Assembly (NCBI GenBank): GCA_009928665.1
Contig: SACF01000037.1
Location: 1-44,947 of the forward strand
DNA: 44,947 nucleotides
Direction: 5' to 3'
Source: Alphaproteobacteria bacterium
GTDB taxonomy: Bacteria; Bacteroidota; Bacteroidia; Bacteroidales; FEN-979
Shown here in pieces: positions 42,419 through 44,947 of the stretch. The notes under the pieces were generated by a model, which saw only the letters and a list, made by a program, of their open reading frames with translations, ran no database searches and had not been told where the DNA came from. The translations under genes were made by a program, and so were the position numbers. How positions within the stretch are numbered: position 1 is the first letter of the stretch; each line of letters starts with the position of its first letter.

Positions 42419-42588
42419 AGGATCAGTGTTTTGAATTTCTTTCTTTATGCATTTGGCAAAACAGAAACCGGATATTTTTATGAAATCTCTCAGGAAAAAA
42501 GATCGAACACTCCGGATTAAAAAGCTAAAATAAGTAAGTTGAATTTCAGGAAGAAAAAATTTCGTTAAACTGCGTTGTTTTGACGATA

Positions 42589-43413
42589 TTATAACGGAAG
42601 ATTAATTACAAAGTTGCTTCCTGTTCCTTCGGTACTTTCGGCGCGGATACTGCCACCCAATAAAGTGACATACTCCTGGCACATGATCAGTCCTAAACCC
42701 GTGCCCGGTTCATTATTCGTTCCCTTTCGCTTGAAGGGCGAATCAATCCGGAAGAGCCTTGTTATCTGATCGGCCGGAATCCCGATACCTTGATCCGAGA
42801 CAGTGATTTTAACGGTATCCGCATCCCGGGTTGCAATTACGCGGATCTCTTTATTCTCGGGGGAGAACTTGATGGAATTGTTGACCAGGTTGATCAGGAT
42901 GGCCTTCAGGAGCCTGGGATCAGAATGAATCGACAATTCAGCGTCGGCGGTCATGGCAAAGCGTTGTTTCTTGGCCTCCGCCCTGCTCCCCAGCACCGCA
43001 AGAACCTCCGTGATCACTTCGGCAACCCGGAACTCTGATGGGACACATTCGATCTTTCCGCGCTACGACTGGGTTCATTCAAGCAGGTTTTCTAACAGGT
43101 TGAAGGTGTTGCGGATCGTTCCCGTACCACTCACACAATGCTTTTCCATTCATTCCCCTGATGATACCGGGAAGGTACTGTAACTTCTCCGACAGCGAGA
43201 TGATTTGCCTGCTTAGGATGATTGCCGAATCTTTATCTGCCGGGAAAAAACAACGGAAATACTCCAGCAATATTCTGACTTTGTTTGTGTCCTCGGTCTT
43301 CGAGACCGATAACAAGCCCCGCAGCGAATCGCAATTCGGCCGTGTGACCTGGGCTTTTAACCCCTGCATTATCATAAGGAGAGTACCAATGCAAGTACCA
43401 GAAATCGTCTCAT
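42589..43413 (-). pseudogene. decayed TPR-type sensor histidine kinase
   Basis: Several fragments of one gene are visible on the minus strand. An ATG at 43413 begins a signal peptide (MRRFLVLALVLSL) that runs into a stop; one missing base would join it to MIMQGLKAQVTRPNCDSLRG in the next frame. This TPR N-terminus continues to about 43110 (SLSEKLQYLPGIIRGMNGKA). It then jumps, in another frame, into the end of a HisKA domain (TIRNTFNLLENLLE) with TGA in place of Trp and TAG in place of Gln just after it (43078 and 43066 region). The HATPase domain is complete from 43017 (NLVNNSIKFS, SDQGIGI, GTGLGLIMCQ). The TPR repeats, coiled coil and phospho-acceptor His are missing. Two frameshifts, a large deletion and two nonsense changes mean it cannot work as a kinase. 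Confidence 0.8.
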
Positions 43414-43433
43414 ATTACAAAAACTTTTATCGA

Positions 43434-43441
43434 CAAACTTA
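43434..43441 (-). promoter_or_regulatory. -7 box upstream of kinase pseudogene
   Basis: TAAGTTTG on the minus strand, 20 bp before the ATG at 43413. It suggests that the remnant's own promoter is still present. Confidence 0.45.
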
Positions 43442-43531
43442 AATAATATATGACCGGCACGGTATCAGGAGACTAATTTTCTTTTAATCCGGGTATTTTT
43501 TGTATCCGCTTCTAAAATAATTTATTAAAAA

Positions 43532-43563
43532 TTTGGTTTATAACATAAACTGGTTTATATTCG
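43532..43563 (+). promoter_or_regulatory. promoter of membrane protein/wHTH operon
   Basis: TTTG (43532-43535), exactly 20 bp, then TATATTCG (43556-43563), one mismatch to the -7 consensus. The start would be near 43568, giving a structured leader of about 93 nt. Confidence 0.55.
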
Positions 43564-43585
43564 CAACAAAAATAAAACAATATGA

Positions 43586-43637
43586 CCCCGTGAAGGAGCT
43601 TCGGACTTAAATTCCGTCGCAAGGGACGGGGAATTTA
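43586..43637 (+). promoter_or_regulatory. structured leader RNA, possible pseudoknot
   Basis: CCCCGT (43586-43591) pairs with ACGGGG (43626-43631), and TAAATT (43608-43613) pairs with AATTTA (43632-43637). The two 3' strands are contiguous, which is the geometry of an H-type pseudoknot. Alternatively TAAATTCC-GTC (43608-43618) pairs with GAC and GGAATTTA (43625-43637) as a plain hairpin, and CCG/AAG with CTT/CGG (43588-43604) as another. The alternatives are mutually exclusive. No match to a known riboswitch class was recognised. Confidence 0.45.
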
Positions 43638-43660
43638 TCAGAAACATTAAATTTTAAGCT

Positions 43661-44320
43661 ATGGAAAACCAACTTTCTGAAAAAGAAAGCCTTGAGCTGA
43701 TATCGAAAATGATCAGTTCGGCCAAGAACAATCTTCAAAAAGGGACCGGCAGGATATTTCTGTTATGGGGGTACCTGGTCGTTGCGGTGAGTATTGTAAA
43801 CCTTATTTTGTTGATCATGATACCCGGTGAGGACCGCTATCTCTCTTACTGCATCTGGTGCGTGATGCCTCTGGGGCTGATCTTTCATTACCGTCTGGTA
43901 AAGAGGATCGACCGTGAAAGAGGGATTAAAACTTACACCGAACAGGTGCTCGATCATGTCTGGATCGCCTTCAGTATTTCGGTCTTTTCGGTGGTAATCA
44001 GCATGGTGGTTGCATCGATTCCCGGGTTAAACGAGCCGGATCATATGCGTACTTTCATGAGTTGGATCCACTGGGCATTTCTTATTCCTGTCATGCTGAT
44101 TCTCTATGGTTTTGCTTTATTCGTATCGGGCCGGGCCTACCAGTTCATGCCGATGGTCATGGGTGCCCTGGTTTGCTGGGTGATGTCGTTTCTGATCTTC
44201 CTGGTCATGCGAAGCGAGCACATCCTTGAACTGCAGCTTGCAGCGTTGATCGTATCCGTGGTGGCCGGGTACATTGTTCCCGGGCATCTGCTTCGTCAAA
44301 AGGAGACCAGCCATGTATAA
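43661..44320 (+). CDS. multi-helix membrane protein, partner of winged-helix regulator
   Basis: A 219-residue protein. A hydrophilic, helical N-terminus (NQLSEKESLELISKMISSAK) is followed by six hydrophobic helices (IFLLWGYLVVAVSIVNLILL, YCIWCVMPLGLIFHY, WIAFSISVFSVVISMVVASI, WIHWAFLIPVMLILYGFALF, MVMGALVCWVMSFLIFLVM, LQLAALIVSVVAGYIVPGHL). I recall this family as common in Bacteroidota, always uncharacterised, directly upstream of a small winged-helix protein. Here the two genes overlap by 8 bp, so they are translationally coupled and probably act together, perhaps as a membrane sensor with its regulator. The gene follows the structured leader. Confidence 0.75.
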   Translation: MENQLSEKESLELISKMISSAKNNLQKGTGRIFLLWGYLVVAVSIVNLILLIMIPGEDRYLSYCIWCVMPLGLIFHYRLVKRIDRERGIKTYTEQVLDHVWIAFSISVFSVVISMVVASIPGLNEPDHMRTFMSWIHWAFLIPVMLILYGFALFVSGRAYQFMPMVMGALVCWVMSFLIFLVMRSEHILELQLAALIVSVVAGYIVPGHLLRQKETSHV

Positions 44321-44597
44321 GGAGCTTGATCCGGTGCTTCATTCGCAACTCAGGCTGGCCGTCATGTCGATCCTGATCGGTTCCGATGAAGCCGATTTTG
44401 TGTACATCCGTGAAAAAACCGGGGCCACCGCCGGGAATCTGAGCATCCAGATCGACAAACTCAGGGAAGCCGGATACATTGAAGTAACCAAGACTTTCAG
44501 GGGCAAGATGCCCCGGACCGTGTGTCGGAAGACCGAAAAAGGGGTGGAAGCTTTCGAAAAATACGTGGAGGCATTAAAGGGGTATATCGGGAATTAG
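44313..44597 (+). CDS. small winged-helix transcriptional regulator
   Basis: The start is the ATG at 44313 (MYKELDPVLHSQLRLAV), preceded by AGGAGA and overlapping the membrane protein stop; this gives 94 residues. It is a single winged-helix domain of the MarR/ArsR-like type: MSILIGSDEADFVYIREKTG, ATAGNLSIQIDKLREAGYIE (recognition helix), VTKTFRGKMPRTVCRKTEKG (the wing) and AFEKYVEALKGYI. Proteins of this size and pattern bind DNA as dimers. The target is probably its own operon or membrane partner. Its last 4 bases overlap the convergent HicB-like gene. Confidence 0.87.
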   Translation: MYKELDPVLHSQLRLAVMSILIGSDEADFVYIREKTGATAGNLSIQIDKLREAGYIEVTKTFRGKMPRTVCRKTEKGVEAFEKYVEALKGYIGN

Positions 44598-44764
44598 TTT
44601 TTTTTCATTTCCAGAACCTCATGCAAAGCATCCGACAGGTTGGCTTTTAATTCATCAATGGTACTTCCCTGGGAACGTGCTTCGGGGTGCTCCTGGATAT
44701 GTCCGTAATAACTGCCATCGCCGGCTTTTTTGATTATTGCCGTATATTGATTCCTGGCGTTCAT
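44594..44764 (-). CDS. HicB-like antitoxin-family small protein
   Basis: A 56-residue protein. It reads MNARNQYTAIIKKAGDGSYY, then GHIQEHPEARSQGSTIDELK, then ANLSDALHEVLEMKKN. The pattern (two strands, xGHIxExPEAxSQGxTxDEL, amphipathic helix) is that of the HicB_lk antitoxin fold, a partial RNase H-like domain. HicB normally neutralises the HicA mRNA interferase, and many stand-alone copies exist. No hicA is seen in the 183 bp upstream to the window edge, and the downstream side is occupied by the wHTH gene. A TAACTTTG -7 box lies 14 bp upstream of the ATG. Either an orphan or a pair whose partner lies beyond the window. Confidence 0.75.
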   Translation of the reverse strand: MNARNQYTAIIKKAGDGSYYGHIQEHPEARSQGSTIDELKANLSDALHEVLEMKKN

Positions 44765-44777
44765 AGTTCCGTTTTTA

Positions 44778-44785
44778 CAAAGTTA
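44778..44785 (-). promoter_or_regulatory. -7 box of HicB-like gene
   Basis: TAACTTTG on the minus strand, matching TAnnTTTG; predicted start about 8 nt before the ATG at 44764. The rest of the window to 44947 is AT-rich with no gene seen. Confidence 0.5.
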
Positions 44786-44947
44786 CGATAAAAAGAACGA
44801 ACCTTTACCGGTTTGTACTGCATTAGCAATTAAAATAATGGGATATTTTCACTAGCGTCTATTAATTTTTGTTAAATTATCTCGTATCTGTTTTATGCAC
44901 AGTATAATAACTTCTCAAAACCTCGTCGCCCTTTTGAATTCTGTTCC

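Noticed and set aside
42589..43017. stand-alone HATPase gene
   Set aside because: It is the intact 3' part of the same decayed kinase; no start signal precedes it.
43065..43080. stop-codon recoding (TGA as Trp, TAG as Gln)
   Set aside because: TGA and TAG end several intact genes in this window, and the same region carries a deletion and frameshifts.
43079..43375. stand-alone 98-residue gene
   Set aside because: Its sequence is the TPR start of a kinase and runs by frameshift into the HisKA remnant, so it is part of the pseudogene.

Overview
The window looks like a chromosomal segment of a free-living or environmental member of the Bacteroidota (Bacteroidales-like; genus not determinable). 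The grounds are five secreted proteins ending in a type IX secretion (T9SS, Por) C-terminal sorting domain, a FISUMP (Fibrobacter succinogenes major paralogous) domain, many 7TM-type or DUF6597-type AraC regulators, and repeated Bacteroidota-type promoters (-7 box TAnnTTTG, sometimes with a -33 TTTG about 20 bp upstream). There are no rRNA or tRNA genes, CRISPR arrays, phage genes or transposases. The layout is a patchwork of short operons, not one large accessory island.

Region 1-7.6 kb: three degenerate 32-bp tandem repeats, a truncated surface-protein gene, an AT-rich DUF389 membrane protein, a PurF-like phosphoribosyltransferase that has lost its glutaminase nucleophile, a PH-like membrane protein, a small HExxH protein, an acidic amino acid/dicarboxylate symporter and a BNR-repeat T9SS protein. 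Region 7.7-16.1 kb: a PAS-PAS histidine kinase, two VOC proteins, a Cys-rich conserved protein next to a SAM methyltransferase, a GH53 endo-galactanase lipoprotein, an AraC regulator, OsmC and a periplasmic YceI protein.

Region 16.2-23.8 kb: a 1064-residue IgGFc-binding/Ig-like/FISUMP surface protein, threonine aldolase, a small membrane protein and a compact minus-strand operon (ABC ATPase, permease, YtrA-type GntR regulator, DUF2807-like protein). A near-perfect 22-bp palindrome sits just downstream of that operon's predicted promoter, so autoregulation is likely. Region 24-38.5 kb: a block of secreted proteins (two adjacent T9SS proteins with almost identical sorting domains, one a subtilisin; an FG-GAP/PKD/LamG protein; a PD40 protein; a beta-helix protein), plus a ferredoxin-nitroreductase, a SnoaL-class D beta-lactamase fusion and two AraC regulators.

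Region 38.6-44.9 kb: a second ABC-2 exporter pair, an M13 zinc metallopeptidase lipoprotein, the decayed remains of a TPR-type sensor histidine kinase, a membrane protein/winged-helix regulator pair behind a structured leader RNA, and a small HicB-like gene at the right edge.

No complete, obviously new multi-gene system was found. The strongest leads are the glutaminase-dead PurF paralogue that keeps its Fe-S ligands, the GntR operator/ABC/DUF2807 operon, the possible pseudoknot leader at 43586-43637, and the SnoaL-OXA fusion. All family assignments come from reading motifs by eye; no database search was run.
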